DNA of 64,000 bases from Pseudofabraea citricarpa (Eukaryota; Ascomycota; Leotiomycetes; Helotiales; Dermateaceae), in contig JAPWGK010000009.1 in NCBI GenBank assembly GCA_029641185.1, positions 508,501-572,500 of the forward strand, in the 5' to 3' direction. Within the stretch, counting starts at the first letter, position 1. The number at the start of each line of letters is the position of its first letter. The translations under genes and the position numbers were made by a program. Positions 9,915-21,839 of the stretch are shown here, piece by piece. The notes under the pieces were generated by a model that did not search any database, was not told the DNA's origin, and saw only the letters and a program-made list of their open reading frames with translations.

Positions 9915-12900
9915 CTTGCCCCTCGTGCGTGGCTGCCGGCTTGACTCTGACTCTGACACTGACAACTCAGCAAAAACAACAAACTATGATGAAAAAAACT
10001 TCCGCGTCAAATGCGACTCTCTGGACCTGATCGAAAAACAGGGTCCCGGCGATATTTAAGCTGAGCTTTCGGTCGACTCAGCCTTGCATAATGAAACTCA
10101 ATTTCTATAACACCAACCATCCACGATTCAGCACCTAACGAGCCTTCGACCCAGGCCAGGCCAGGCCACTCAATCTGCTGTCGCACTTTTCTCCAGGTGT
10201 ATCATGCTATTGCGGGATCCCGGTCACAGCCCTCGACGCATCATGCAAGTGCAACGGCTACGACGGTGATCTGGCGATCGACTGAATTTGGGGTAAGAAA
10301 AGCAAAAATCATCAAGAAACATTGTTTTTCGCGCATCACGCTCGAAGGCCAAGGTGCCTTTTTGCTTCTACGAAGCCCTCTCGGCGTCGCTTTTCCAGCA
10401 TTATTCTTTGCAGAGGACACGTTCTTGTGGGAGGTCAGTGGCGAGAGCACAGTGCATAAAGGAGAAGTGTTTTAAGAAACATCCTCCCAACTTTTGCCCT
10501 AACGTGCGACGCGTGGGACCTCAACTTCATCCAATAGAGCTCTGCCTCGAACTTATTTGGAACACGGCGCAGAGCCGACGCCAAACCAGGTTACGAGTCT
10601 CTAGGATCGCTGAAGGACCAGCTCCACGGCGGCGAAGGCAAACAACCCCACAGACTTCCTGGTCACGATCAAACTGGCCGAAGCTGCGACGAACTCAGCA
10701 GCCGCTGAGTGGAAGGAGGAGGCGAGCTATTATTGACTTGATTTGCGATTATTGGAGGACCAATTTATACATGACGCATACCGTGGTCCTGTCTGCATCG
10801 TGGGAGGATGGCTGTGCATGTCACCGCTGCAGACCAGCTACACTCGTCTTAGTGGACGGTTTTTCTTGGAGGACCGGCCCGCAAGTGAGTTTAGGGGATT
10901 TCACCAAACCGATCCAATACGACGGAGGTGCGAAGTTAATCTGCTCATGGAGATACCTCCAGATTTGAAGAGGGATGAGTGATCGACGTAAGAGAGTTCA
11001 AATCCCACGCGAAGCAATGCAATGCTGGTGTGTGGAGGAGAATCCTGTTTGATTTTCTGTCGTTTTTCTTGGAGCTTGTCTGTCTTGGGTTCTTTCATTT
11101 CCTCCTGTTGTCATATGGATGTTTGAGGTAGGTCGACCTGCTCGCTACTTGGAGGAAGTATGTGACATGCTCCAATCTTCCATTGACGAAGTCCTTCCTC
11201 GAGGTCGGTGGAGTTTTTCTTTCTTTCTATTATCTTCAAGCATTTTCTTACTACTGTCTTCAAATAGATTTGATATCTATTGGAGGGGCCTCAGCTACTG
11301 TTAAAAAGACCTATATCCTTGCCGTATCTTCTCTGCGCCTGTTATTCTCTTATCCCTCAATCTTCTCATGCCAAGCTCTGCCATCTTTAAGCCTGCAATA
11401 TGCATGATACACAGTCGCACCCTGGAAAATCTCCGTAGCAGACTTCCCGAAATCAAGTGTGGGGGATAGTCAAGAGCATTGACACCCGTCCTCAGATTCC
11501 AATCTTCAATTTGTTTCTTACCTGGCGAAGATTACCGCGAGAGTGGACTGGATGTTTCAACTACTATTTTGGAGGAGTATGTCACGTGGATAACTGATGT
11601 CATTTCTTGCTCCTCCTCATATCTGGTCCTTGTATGGAGTCCACAGGTCGGTTGGTCTAAAAGCAAGGAAATACTCAGCTTAAGAATGTCGCCATTCAAA
11701 AGACTACGTATCTTTGAGTCAGCAGGACTAGCTGATATACTTACTTCTCTATGGAGTACTCACTCTCCACAGTGTTGTACGAGGGTTCAATCCAGCAACT
11801 GTTTTCCTTACTGCTACTCGATTCTCCATTCCCCACAAACATATCACATCCCATTTCTCATCCGACATGAAAAGGATCGTCACCAAAAAAAGAAAAGAAA
11901 AGAACAAATAGAAAAGGCATCGCTAAATGATCCGAGTTCGGCAACATCACCACCGAAAATACTACTACATTGAACCTTTGGGGAAACAAACCTGCTTTCG
12001 CTCTTGATCTTGTTCACAAAAACAGAACCATCCGTTCCCAGCCGGTAGTATCTACAGCCCATATCCATCATAGTAATACAACATATAATTCCATGCCCAC
12101 CACTCATATCTGCGACCTACCTAGGTAGATAACACCAAGGAAGATAGATCCTAACCTTCCCAACACCCTACATTAGATATTTGACATTTATTACACGCCT
12201 AGAGAATTAGAACTCCTAGGGAAAGAAAGAGAGAGAGAGAGAGTCTCTATTTCATGCACCTCTGCAGTGCTTACCCACACAACCTCAGATAATCCATGAT
12301 TCCTCTCTCCTTCTGCTCTACCGCTGTTCGATATTATCTATCTATCCCTCTTTCCCCCAGCTTATACTACTCCTACTCCTAATTCTATCCGTCTCCCTCC
12401 CATCTCTCCTACAAACCACACAACGGAAAAAGAAAACCAGGTCATTTCAGTAAAGTAACTCACTCGCTCACTTATAGACAGCCGAAATCCAAAATTCTTA
12501 CATGTATATATCATGAAGGCCTCGCAACAGCATCAAAAGGTCAAGAGAAGAAAAGGGGGAGGGGTGGAATCTAGCTCCCCTCTTCTTTTCTTTTCTTTTT
12601 CTTTTTTCTTTTTTTGGTCTCTCCTCTTCGAGATATAGAGAAACTGAGAGGAATAGCTAGAGAGAAAGGGGGAGGGGGAAGGGAAAAAAAGAAACAGAAA
12701 AGAAAGAGCAAGGGGAAGAGATTTTACACATGCACGCACGCGTGTAATATAATAATTGGTAATATTGCCCACTTGGGCGAGCGATTTCTTCTCTCTCCTT
12801 TCTTTTCTCCTCTTGTTTTTTTTCTCATTTCTTTCTTCTCTTTTTCATTTTTTTTTTTTTGAGAGAGGAGGTTGATTTTTTTCCCATGGCCAATCTATCC

Positions 12901-13856
12901 ATCTCTCCTTCCACCAAACCACACACCTAGCCAACAACCCTCCATTCACTCATCCATTCACTCACTCACTCACTCACTCACTCACTCACTCACTCACTCA
13001 CTCACTCACTCACTCACTGGATCAACCAAACAAACAGACCAAGCAGGCGTGCGTATGTAACAAGGCAAGACAAGCATTCCAAGCAAAGCAGACGAAGAGT
13101 AAAATCTCGATGGATAGATATTCCATAATTCCATATTCTATTCCCGAATCCAATATTTACTTCCTTTCCCTTCCTCCCTTTTTCCTCCCGTTCCATTCCA
13201 TGTCCATGTCCAATTTCGTTCATTCTCATATCATTCATGTCATTCTCATCTATATAAGGCTAGGCTAGGCTAGGTAAGAGGTAGGCAGGTACGTAGGTAC
13301 ACAGCCCTCTCTCCCTCCTCAAAAGAAATTCTAAGGTATTTTTATTTTTTCTCTTCCCCCCATGCCCGTCCAAAACAAAACCCCCAAAGTCGAAAATCAA
13401 AAAAAGAATCCCAATCCACCCAAGAGAGAGAGGCGGAAGGGCAAAAGAAGAAGAAGAATAAGAACACCGTGTAAATGCAAATGCGACCCTGTAGATTTAC
13501 GCCACGCCTCGGAAAAGAACAAACTCGAGGAGGCTCCTGTTTTGGTTTCTGTGAAGAAGTGGTCCTGTATGTAGTAGAAAGAAAAAAAATAAGATGCTGA
13601 TGATGATGTGTGTCTGTGACCTGATTGATGTGGCGTGATATCGTGAGAGGAGAAGAAACGCTAGAAATGCTGTCAAGGATGAACCTCAAATACGCGTACA
13701 GATTGATTTGCTTTTTTTGTCCCGTGCCGAAAAAAACCAGATGGGTGAGGATGAAGGGCGCCAAAGTGCAAAAGAAAGGAGATTCTATAGATGGGGATTC
13801 GAAGACCCGCGCATTCGCTCAATAACCCGACGCCGATGTTTGGTGAATCAAGCAGC
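9915..13856. other. Long intergenic region without a supportable gene
   Basis: Upstream of alpha-actinin and downstream of the F-box/TPR gene. The longest frames (for example 10354-10968 +) have biased composition and no recognisable domain. Features seen: a perfect CTACCTAGGTAG palindrome at 12117-12128; purine/pyrimidine-rich tracts at 12540-12870; a CTCA microsatellite; GGCTAGGCTAGG repeats near 13258. Two loosely similar blocks containing TTGGAGGA and GTATGT occur near 11147 and 11566. It may hold long UTRs. Confidence 0.5.
12957..13018 (+). repeat. CTCA tetranucleotide microsatellite
   Basis: About 14.5 uninterrupted CTCA units, seen directly in the sequence and likely polymorphic. Confidence 0.95.
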
Positions 13857-15023
13857 TTAATCAAAAGCCCGGCTGAGATTCGCTCGGAATCTTGAATCTG
13901 ATCGCTTCTGATGTCGAGTCAATCGGGTATTCACCTGCTTGAGCTTCGCCTTGATGGAAATATTCTCTGGAGCTAGAGCAACGGCGATTGAAAGTTCGTC
14001 CGACGCCTCTAGATCCTGCCCGTTGTCCGCGAGTGCACAAGCGAGGCGGAATCGGTATTTGGCCTTCTGTTCTGAAGAGTCTTCGACGCATCGCGAGAGT
14101 GACATCTCTAAGGCTTTGCGGGCCTGTGCTACGGCGAATTGGTGGCGGCTCTGGCGTGTCTCGAGGAGCGAGGAATTGGTCGAGACGTTGATGAAGAGGG
14201 TCTCGAATTCGTGGATCAGTCCGGGGTCTTGGTCGTATTCGTCTTTGAAGCTTGCAAAGGTGTAGACGGAGATCAGGTATTCTCCTCGCGCGGCATTGTA
14301 ATCGCCAGCCTTGTACATGGCGTTCCCCCGCTCTTTCGCAAGCTTCCCTTCCACCAGCGCCGTGGCGGCGGTATAGCTTGGGAGTTTGGATTTCTGAATC
14401 TCCGTCGCCTGCTCAGGGCTGAGATCGCCATAGACCCTGATGGCGAGATGACTGCCATTGGGGTTGTGGATGGGCCGGAGCCCTTTGATGCCATTTGTAA
14501 CACACTCAAAGACGCGGGTGTTCCCTCTGTAATCCAGACCATCCGTGCGATAGTGCAGGTCTATCCTCGTCCGGGTTTCTGTATTTCGCAAGATGGCATG
14601 TTCGGCATTGAGGAGTCGTACAAAATTAGGGAGGTGCCTGGCGGAAAAGATGGCACGGCTGCTGACGTATGATTTCTTCGCGGATCGCGAATTGGTCGAA
14701 TGGATCTGCACCGAGAGGGCATAGTTCCTGAAGCACTGGAGGCTGCTGGGGATCAGGAGGGGGATTGCCCGGCGGCAGGTGGAGAGGAAATAGGCTTCGT
14801 GGTTCTCAACCAGCACGAAGGCATTCTCGGTGTGGAAGTATGCCAGCGCCTCCTCCGAGATCTGTTTGTTCACGGTGAAGAGGTCGGTGGTGTATCGCAA
14901 GCAGAGGGTGCCGTCGGATCGCAGGTGTGAGACATATGGGTCGGATAAGAGGTAGGAGTAGATCTTCAATCGTATCTCGGTGGGGATGGCTGTGAGGTGC
15001 GGTCGGGGAGGATATGCGGTCAT
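13857..15023 (-). CDS. F-box-like protein with a TPR-like C-terminus
   Basis: Intronless 388-codon gene. Residues 10-28 (LTAIPTEIRLKIYSYLL) match the degenerate F-box/2EXR opening common in large fungal families ('LPTEIRLKIYxYLL'). The middle keeps the usual fungal pattern of short helices (FTVNKQISEEALAYFHTENAF). A segment around residues 230-260 (KERGNAMYKAGDYNAARGEY) is a clear TPR-type helix pair, and a second helical array near the end (YRFRLACALADNGQDLEASDELSIAVALAPENI) looks like a further TPR. The likely role is substrate selection for an SCF ubiquitin ligase, but the target is unknown. The F-box is weak, so the ligase role is inferred. Confidence 0.75.
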   Translation of the reverse strand: MTAYPPRPHLTAIPTEIRLKIYSYLLSDPYVSHLRSDGTLCLRYTTDLFTVNKQISEEALAYFHTENAFVLVENHEAYFLSTCRRAIPLLIPSSLQCFRNYALSVQIHSTNSRSAKKSYVSSRAIFSARHLPNFVRLLNAEHAILRNTETRTRIDLHYRTDGLDYRGNTRVFECVTNGIKGLRPIHNPNGSHLAIRVYGDLSPEQATEIQKSKLPSYTAATALVEGKLAKERGNAMYKAGDYNAARGEYLISVYTFASFKDEYDQDPGLIHEFETLFINVSTNSSLLETRQSRHQFAVAQARKALEMSLSRCVEDSSEQKAKYRFRLACALADNGQDLEASDELSIAVALAPENISIKAKLKQVNTRLTRHQKRSDSRFRANLSRAFD

Positions 15024-18000
15024 GGCTTGTTTCGTTCACGCAGGTACAAAGTGAAAACAGGACGAGATGTGCGGGCTAGGACGTTCATGAGGATGGATGA
15101 TGGGTGAGAAGGGGGGGGAGGAGAGAGGGAGGCTCGGTGTTGATATCCTGTCTCTGGGGGCGGACGGGATGGGCTGAGGTGAGTGTCGGAGGTGTGGTTG
15201 CTGTCAGTGGGTGGGTGAGGCCAACAGAGCGGTGAGAGCACCCAAGTATATTTTTCTGACTTTCTCCCCGACGCGTCAAAGCTTAAGGGCGTGATTGGGT
15301 CGCAGCGGCCAGCTCATGGATTGCTGACCCAGCAGACAGGTAATGGTTCCCCTGACCCCTGAAGGGTGCAGCCCAATCCCCAATCTTTTGTGACTTGGGA
15401 CTTGGGATGGGGGCATGTCACGGATGGAGACTGGAGAGCCTCTGTTAGTCTGTACCACGCTGTGCCAATGCGATGGCTTCACGTAGCAGCAGAAGAGCCG
15501 CGTCCCCAGGAACCAGAAGTCCAAAGAGCGGGAGAGGCGGTCTCGCCTTGGGTCTGACTCAACCGACACCGCTATTCTCAGATGCTCAGCTCATTTACTG
15601 TTCTCTCGTCATCAATCATCAAGCACGGTCACGATGTACTGCACACCGTTGCTTGTGCCTGTGCTTGTGATGACAATATTGTTTTGTTGTGTTGGCTCTC
15701 AGGCTCAGGCTCAGCAGGATTTTCTTGAACCCGGACCAGACTTCTTTACTGTTACCCTCCACACCAACCAACCGACTCCACTACACTACCTTTTGAGCCA
15801 TTTCCGGCAGACAGAGACTGCCGACCAGCCACGAGTAAGTAGCCAGCCAGCCAGCCAGTCTTGCAAAGAGAGTTGGATAATAATAGCCAATATCGTTCTT
15901 GTTCTTGTTCTTGTTCATCTTCTCTGCACTCTGTCTGCACTCTGCACTCTGCACTCTGCACGCCCGATGCACCAGCCTCTCCGGACGTTCCTATTTGCGA
16001 GAAGTGACAGAGTTTAAGAGCCAACTTTCACACTTTTTCGAGCAACTCAAAAACACTTGCGATACCGCAGCGGGTAGAACTAGTTTCCTCAAGCGCTCGC
16101 TTCCTCTCTTTCTCTCTCCCTCTCTCACAAGCTCCCCCCAGGGCCAAAACGGCCAACGAGCTCAAACGGTCAAGCAACCCTTCCAGAAAGCATTAGACAA
16201 TCTCGCGGAAAGATAGGCTGCAGTGCCGCCCGAGCGACAGTGCTACGTACCTGTCAACATCCCTGGAGTCCAATTTGGCCAACTTCCCCATGTTTTTGCT
16301 CTTCTTTCCTCTCTCTCTCTCCTTGGATCCTCATCCCAGCCGCCCTGCCGGACCTAGCTTTATGCACGCTCTGTTCTTGGGAGTTGCATAACGCCTCAAG
16401 CAACCCGGGACGCCTGTCTCTGCATAACGAACCCCACTGTTCTGTTTGAAGATCGAGGGTGGATTTCTGCTGCCAACCGAATGGGATGCTCTGAATTCCA
16501 AACTGTCGAGCCTGCATAAACCAACGCTCTGAAAAGGCAATGCATCGTCTCGTGGCAATCACAAGTCACGAGTCACGGTGGCTGTCACGTGACGGCAATG
16601 TCCTCCACCCGAGCCGCCTCTGCTGCAGCCAGTGGATCGAAGCCAGTCGGGAAAGTTCCCGACGTGAGCCGCTCTCAGACCTACTTCAAGTGCTGAGCCA
16701 AAGTTGTGAAGAAGAAGTAACATTGAAACCCAAGCAACGAGCTTGGGGTCACATAGCTGACTATCAGCTGCAATGTTGCCTGTGGTGAGGCTTTTAATCC
16801 CTACAGGGCTCAGTGAAAGTTCTACGGTACAGAGTTGAAAGAGAGCGACGTCAGGTTCAGCCCCAGCCAAATCACCCAATCAGCTTTCCAACCCGATGAG
16901 TGCCAACTGCGATGACATAAAGCAAATGCTAATTATATAGAGAGCCTTGTCAGTTTCCTCGCCACCTCGGGATAATAAATCATCATCGCGATCTGCCTTG
17001 TTACACTTGTGTTGCCCGAGACGCAGCCTGGTACGGCAGGCTCGCAGCTGAAGAAAGCCTGAGAGCTAGAATCGTTCTTGATTAGCTGCTCTTCTTTGTG
17101 TAACCACGCCACGAATCAGCCGATGATGTCTTTCAACAAAGTTGCAGGATCCTTTCGAGGCAGCAGCACACATCAGTAGCCTCGGATCGACAGGTCAGTA
17201 ACTGCAGAAGGCGAGCTTACGAAAGTTAGTCTGCTGAATGGAAGGCTGCCGTGATGAAATAACCTCGTCGCTACGACAACTCAATATACCAAAGTCTACT
17301 GCTATCGAGAGCTAGATGGGATTCAGAGGGTCCAAGCACAAAATCAAGGCATCCCTGTCTCAGGTAGACGCAAATTCATCTGTAGCTAATATAAAGGGGC
17401 ATCAACCGACTTTACATGCGTCAATGGTGAACCCAGAGAACAAAATCCTAGAACAGGTAGCGATATTCCATTCGCATTAGTGGACGAAACAGATGGCCTG
17501 TAAACTGACTCAAGTTGTGGAAACCTAGGTGCATGAGAAACACGGTATTCCCAACCGGTCAGTAGTGACTCCTGGCTGGTAATATATATACCTCGAGCGT
17601 TATTGTTAATGTAAGCGAGGACAAGTGAAAACTCGATAAAGCCATAAAGCGGGTTTTGCTGTAGCAGAAGGCGAGTTGGTAGATCAGCTTGGAGATCGAA
17701 TGTCGAGATAATACTTGATCTTGATTCGAGGTAGGCAGTCACTTTCCAAGCAAAACCACACAAACACGCATACGACTATCGCGGGAGATGGCAACTGAGC
17801 TAAAAAAAAAAAAAAAAAAAAAGAAAGAAAAAAAGAAAAAAAAAAGATAGTAAACAAACAGTCGCAGAAAAAGGAACGAGAAATTGAGGGTTCTGATACC
17901 CGATACAAATCAATATATTAGTCAGGCCAAATCTTTCAATCTACTTACGCACTCTAATGTTTTCGACAATCCGCGAGATAACACAGAGTCGTAAAGGCTA

Positions 18001-18731
18001 AAGTCCAAGAAACAAAGCTACAAAGCGCAATAGATCGCTAAGAGATCAGTATGAATAAATGGATTCCCGTCCAAAATCAGTGGCTCAGCGTGAACTTTCA
18101 AGTCTTGCGCCTACGAGGGACTCTCTTTGTTCATTAGTTCTTCTTTCCGTCTTAGTATTTCAACATGTGATCAAGAGCGACAGCCGCATAATGAGTGCAG
18201 AAATGGAATTAAGGCAACTCGCCGCCCTTAACTCCGTCGATTAGCGGCAGTTCGGAATTTTCAGATTGTCAGATGTTAGAAAGGTAATTCTCAGCCTTCG
18301 CACGATCTTGTCTGAGATAAGATAAGATTTGGCTTTTCTTTTCTACTTGTGTATCATCAACTTTGCTGATTGGGGTAGGGGAATGTGAATAATCCGTAGT
18401 GAGATTTGAGGCTCCTCGATCTGTGAATAAAACTCGCAAAAGAGCTTTCTCGCGGTCTTGATTCATGTGCTGGATTCAACTTGGAGATCGACATTTCTCT
18501 AACGTCAATTAAATATATCGCTCTGTGGAGGACAGTAACCCTTTTCGGCCGATGGATTGCTTATTTAGACTTCACATGTCTGATTCGGCCGATGCAAATG
18601 AAGCTTAAATACATTAGCCTACTGTAACCCCGCTTCGAAAACAGTTTCGAAAGATCAAATTCAACATTGCCAAAGGTTAGACGTCTTCTCATATCACAAA
18701 CCATATCACTAAGCAAAAGAACCCTATCAAG
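15024..18731. other. Intergenic region without a supportable gene
   Basis: Divergent flank between the F-box/TPR gene (-) and the aldo-keto reductase (+). It holds short repeats (GTTCTT units near 15895; ACTCTGC units near 15925-15962), a perfect GTCACGTGAC palindrome at 16584-16593 (a bHLH-type E-box core) and an A-rich tract at 17802-17846. The + frame at 15634 starts with a hydrophobic leader (MYCTPLLVPVLVMTILFCC), but nothing recognisable follows. The DNA becomes AT-richer after about 16.9 kb. Confidence 0.5.
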
Positions 18732-19898
18732 ATGGCTCTCCAACCAGCAGCAAAACCGACGTCTTTGCTCGGCTACTATCGCCTACTTGCTCCCACAGCG
18801 GGAGTTCGCGTTTCCCCGCTATGCCTGGGAGCGATGAACTTTGGAAATGCGTGGGAGGGGTTCATGGGGAAGTGCGACAAGGCGATGAGTTTCGAGATGC
18901 TGGATTATTTCTACGAGAACGGGGGGAACTTCATCGACACGGCCAACAACTACCAGTCGGAAGAGAGCGAGACGTGGATCGGGGAATGGATGGCGAAGCA
19001 CCAGAACCGCGACGAGCTGGTCATCGCTACCAAGTTCACCACCTACTACCCCGGCCACGCCCAGACAAGCAAGAAGATCAAGGCCAACTTCCAAGGGAAC
19101 CACGCCAAAAGCCTGCGCCTCTCGCTCGAAGCAAGCCTCTCCAAGCTCCAGACGTCTTATATCGACCTCTTGTACCTCCACTGGTGGGACTTCTCAACCT
19201 CGATCCCAGAGCTTATGCAAGCGCTGCACCACCTGGTCGCGGCCGGCAAAGTGCTATATCTCGGCATCTCAGACACGCCCGCGTGGGTGGTGAGCAAGGC
19301 AAACCAGTATGCACGTGATCATGGCTTGACGCAGTTCAGCGTCTACCAAGGACAGTGGAGTGCGGCGCTGCGCGACTTCGAGCGCGAGATCCTGCCCATG
19401 TGCGAGGCTGAAGGCATGGCCATCGCGCCGTGGGGAGCTCTGGGACGCGGCCTGTTCGGCACCGAAGAAGAACTCGCCCAGAAGGCGGCTAGTGCCGAGG
19501 GCAGGAAGGGTGCCGGCCCGACGGAGAAGAGCAAGAAGATCTCGGCCGCGCTCGAGAAGATCGCAAAGGGGAAGGGGAATGCTCCCATCACGAGCATTGC
19601 CCTCGCCTATGTCATGCATAAGTATCCCTGGGTCTATCCCATCGTTGGAGGTAGGAAGGTCGATCATCTCAAGGGTAATATCGAAGCCCTCAGTATCGAA
19701 CTCTCTGATGAAGAGCTCGTCGCTATTGATGATGCCGCTGACTTTGATATTGGCTTTCCCATGACTATGCTCTTTGAGCTCGGAGGCGCTCAGAAGTATC
19801 GTACGGGTATGGGTATTAACAATATGGCTCTTTGTGCGCCTGGTGGAAGCCTGGATGTTGTTCAGCGAGCGAGAAATCCTAAGCCACATCAGCTTTAG
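18732..19898 (+). CDS. Aldo-keto reductase, aryl-alcohol dehydrogenase/norsolorinate reductase type
   Basis: Single-exon 388-aa NADP(H)-dependent reductase, close to the fungal AAD/NorB (AKR9) group that reduces aryl aldehydes or related carbonyls. The catalytic tetrad is visible: Asp69 and Tyr74 (FIDTANNYQ), Lys101 (VIATKFTT), His150 (LLYLHWWD). The cofactor end carries PIVGGRKVDHLKGNIEAL, the usual NADPH-binding stretch. The GVRVSPLCLGAMNFG opening is family-typical. Length fits the family, and the start is the first ATG in context. No neighbouring pathway genes point to a substrate. GC-rich in its first half. Confidence 0.9.
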   Translation: MALQPAAKPTSLLGYYRLLAPTAGVRVSPLCLGAMNFGNAWEGFMGKCDKAMSFEMLDYFYENGGNFIDTANNYQSEESETWIGEWMAKHQNRDELVIATKFTTYYPGHAQTSKKIKANFQGNHAKSLRLSLEASLSKLQTSYIDLLYLHWWDFSTSIPELMQALHHLVAAGKVLYLGISDTPAWVVSKANQYARDHGLTQFSVYQGQWSAALRDFEREILPMCEAEGMAIAPWGALGRGLFGTEEELAQKAASAEGRKGAGPTEKSKKISAALEKIAKGKGNAPITSIALAYVMHKYPWVYPIVGGRKVDHLKGNIEALSIELSDEELVAIDDAADFDIGFPMTMLFELGGAQKYRTGMGINNMALCAPGGSLDVVQRARNPKPHQL

Positions 19899-20133
19899 GG
19901 AAAAGTCGGATATCTTGCCATTTGTGGGTTTGGGAGGGGAAATCAAAATTGTGTATTCTTCTACGTTCATCTAAAATGCATTTTAAGGATTGGACAGTTA
20001 AGTCCCTCACTGCGATCCAATCTTGAGTCTATTGTATACGATCACTTACTAGCCGTGGTCAACTGAGTAGTTGTCGTTCCTCTTGCGTGGCCTAGGTTCT
20101 ATCAATACAAGTTCCATTACTAACCCTTTGATT

Positions 20134-21457
20134 TCATGCATGCTCGTTCTCCTCAATCATGGCCCGTATACTTCCTGGTACAAAAATCCTCGGCGGAGGA
20201 TTCAGAGGATTAAACCTAAAATGATTCCACCCTACCAAGAGAAAGCCCATTCCGTTAACACAAGAATCATCTAGATCAAAAGCGAGGGAACTTACAATCC
20301 GGATCATTAGGAACTCGGCATTCACCAAAGTCGTGCCAGACCGTCACCACCAACCCAGAGCGATAGCGTCGAAAGTCCGCAACATCCAACTCGAATTCCG
20401 TCTTGCACTCCTCGCACTGATGCACGCCACAGCACTTGGGACAGTCTTTCTCTCCCAAGTTATGAGAAAGCTTACAGAAGAGCAGCTGGCCCAGCTCGCT
20501 ATCGGTATGGCCGTAGAAGACGGGCGACGAGACAAAGTAATGGTGGCAGATTCTGATCCAAGGGCCAGAGGACGGGAGTCTAAAGCCGTCCCGATAGCGA
20601 CACTTGTGCAAGCCCTTCGCGAAGAGGATCTGCTGCCGCACGCGAAGAAACAAGCGGCCGGAGATGATGCTCGCGTGGAAGACCTGGTCGTGCAGCCATT
20701 CCTGCTCCTGCACCGTCCTCGTCGTCGTCGACAGCTTCTCGATCGACGCAGACACATCCAGCCCGTCGCGCACGCGCCGCATCATCCAGAAACAGTACGT
20801 ATGCGTGAACCCGGCCGCGCGGTAGAACTGCTTCTCCCAGATGCGCGACAGGTACTGATCCGCGTCGTGCCCGTCGCAGATGGCGCGCTCCTCTCGCGTC
20901 GGCTCGTGCAGCTTCTGGCAGTACGAACACACTGCCAGGTGCCGGTTGTCGCGCTCGAGCAGGTACAGGAACTCCTGCCGCTCGGCCTGCGCCGTGCTGA
21001 GTCGCGGGATCGAGATGTCCCAGTCTCGGACGAGCGTCGAGTAGCTCGTCGGCCGCCCGTCTCGCTGGATCACTCGTATATACCGGTCCCCGAGCTTGCG
21101 CCTTATTGCTCGACAGCTTAGTGTCATGCTCACGGCTGAGCACGGCGGGAGGTGGCTCGCTATCAAATCGACCAGCTCCGGTACCAGTTTGACCAGCGGA
21201 AGTTTGGCGTTCTCTGCTGAGTCCGGACCGAGATCAAAAGTCTCAATTACTGCTGAGCTTGGCTTCTGGCCCTTCTTGCTTCTGCTTCTTCGTGAGCCTC
21301 TCACATGTCGCCGCTTCGAGGAGGTGGTGTGACTTTTGCTGTTGCTGAGACTTCCTCGGGTTGCGATTTCGATCACTACTAGAGTTGCTATTGAAACTGA
21401 TACCAGCGAGCCCAGGACCCAGAGATGTGAAGAATTAAATCCTACTGACGGGGTCAT
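20134..21457 (-). CDS. F-box family protein with N-terminal membrane anchor
   Basis: Two exons, 21457-20296 and 20231-20134, over a 64-nt intron with GTAAGT donor, GTTAAC branch site and TAG acceptor; total 419 aa. The short second exon completes a family-typical tail (WWNHFRFNP ... PGSIRAMIEE) that an unspliced reading would lose. Residues 11-30 form one hydrophobic helix, followed by a basic Lys/Arg/Ser stretch (40-66). An F-box-like motif lies at 87-120 (LPLVKLVPELVDLIASHLPP). Two cysteine groups (CSYC and CPKCC..CEEC) resemble small zinc sites. A possible job is a membrane-tethered SCF adaptor; this is inferred, and the F-box is degenerate. Confidence 0.75.
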
Positions 21458-21839
21458 GCTGCTTGGAGTGTGAAAATTGCTTGTATTGTGTATGGATGTG
21501 CACTGCAGGTTTGGCGTTCTGGTCAGGCTAGAGCCGGCAGCTAGTAGCCTGAGCGCTTCATATACAGAGAAGTCGCATCTGAGTGCACCGTGGACGGCTG
21601 GATCCGCTCAAAGTATCACATTTCCTTTTTTGTTTGTATCCTCGTCGTTGTTTCTGAAGATGTGATAACGAAGCGAACGAGTAATGGACGTCACGTGATG
21701 GCGGAACTCACTTACATACGACGACCATGCGGATGATTCTAAGGGAGGTATTGTAGGTGAGTTTCCAATCATCAATTGTTGTTCGCTTTTGACATTTCTT
21801 GTTTTTAGGTAAGCACCTAAGATTTAGTATATATCTTCA
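21458..21839. promoter_or_regulatory. Promoter region of the anchored F-box gene; TCACGTGA site
   Basis: About 380 bp between the F-box start and the 3' end of the MFS gene. A perfect TCACGTGA palindrome (21691-21698) is a candidate bHLH/Cbf1-type binding site. Nothing else is evident. Confidence 0.35.

Noticed and set aside
10354..10968. 204-codon + frame as a gene
   Set aside because: Arg/Cys/Trp-rich composition, no domain, no splice support; overlapping frames are equally open.
10994..11008. tRNA B-box-like GTTCAAATCCCAC
   Set aside because: The flanking bases do not form a T stem, and no A box or acceptor stem pairs at the right distance.
15634..16017. Secreted protein starting MYCTPLLVPVLV
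   Set aside because: The hydrophobic start is followed by repeat-derived sequence with no cysteine pattern or domain; a donor-like GTAAGT exists, but no convincing second exon was found.
17386..17763. 125-codon minus-strand frame
   Set aside because: No ATG at its start, and no recognisable protein signature.
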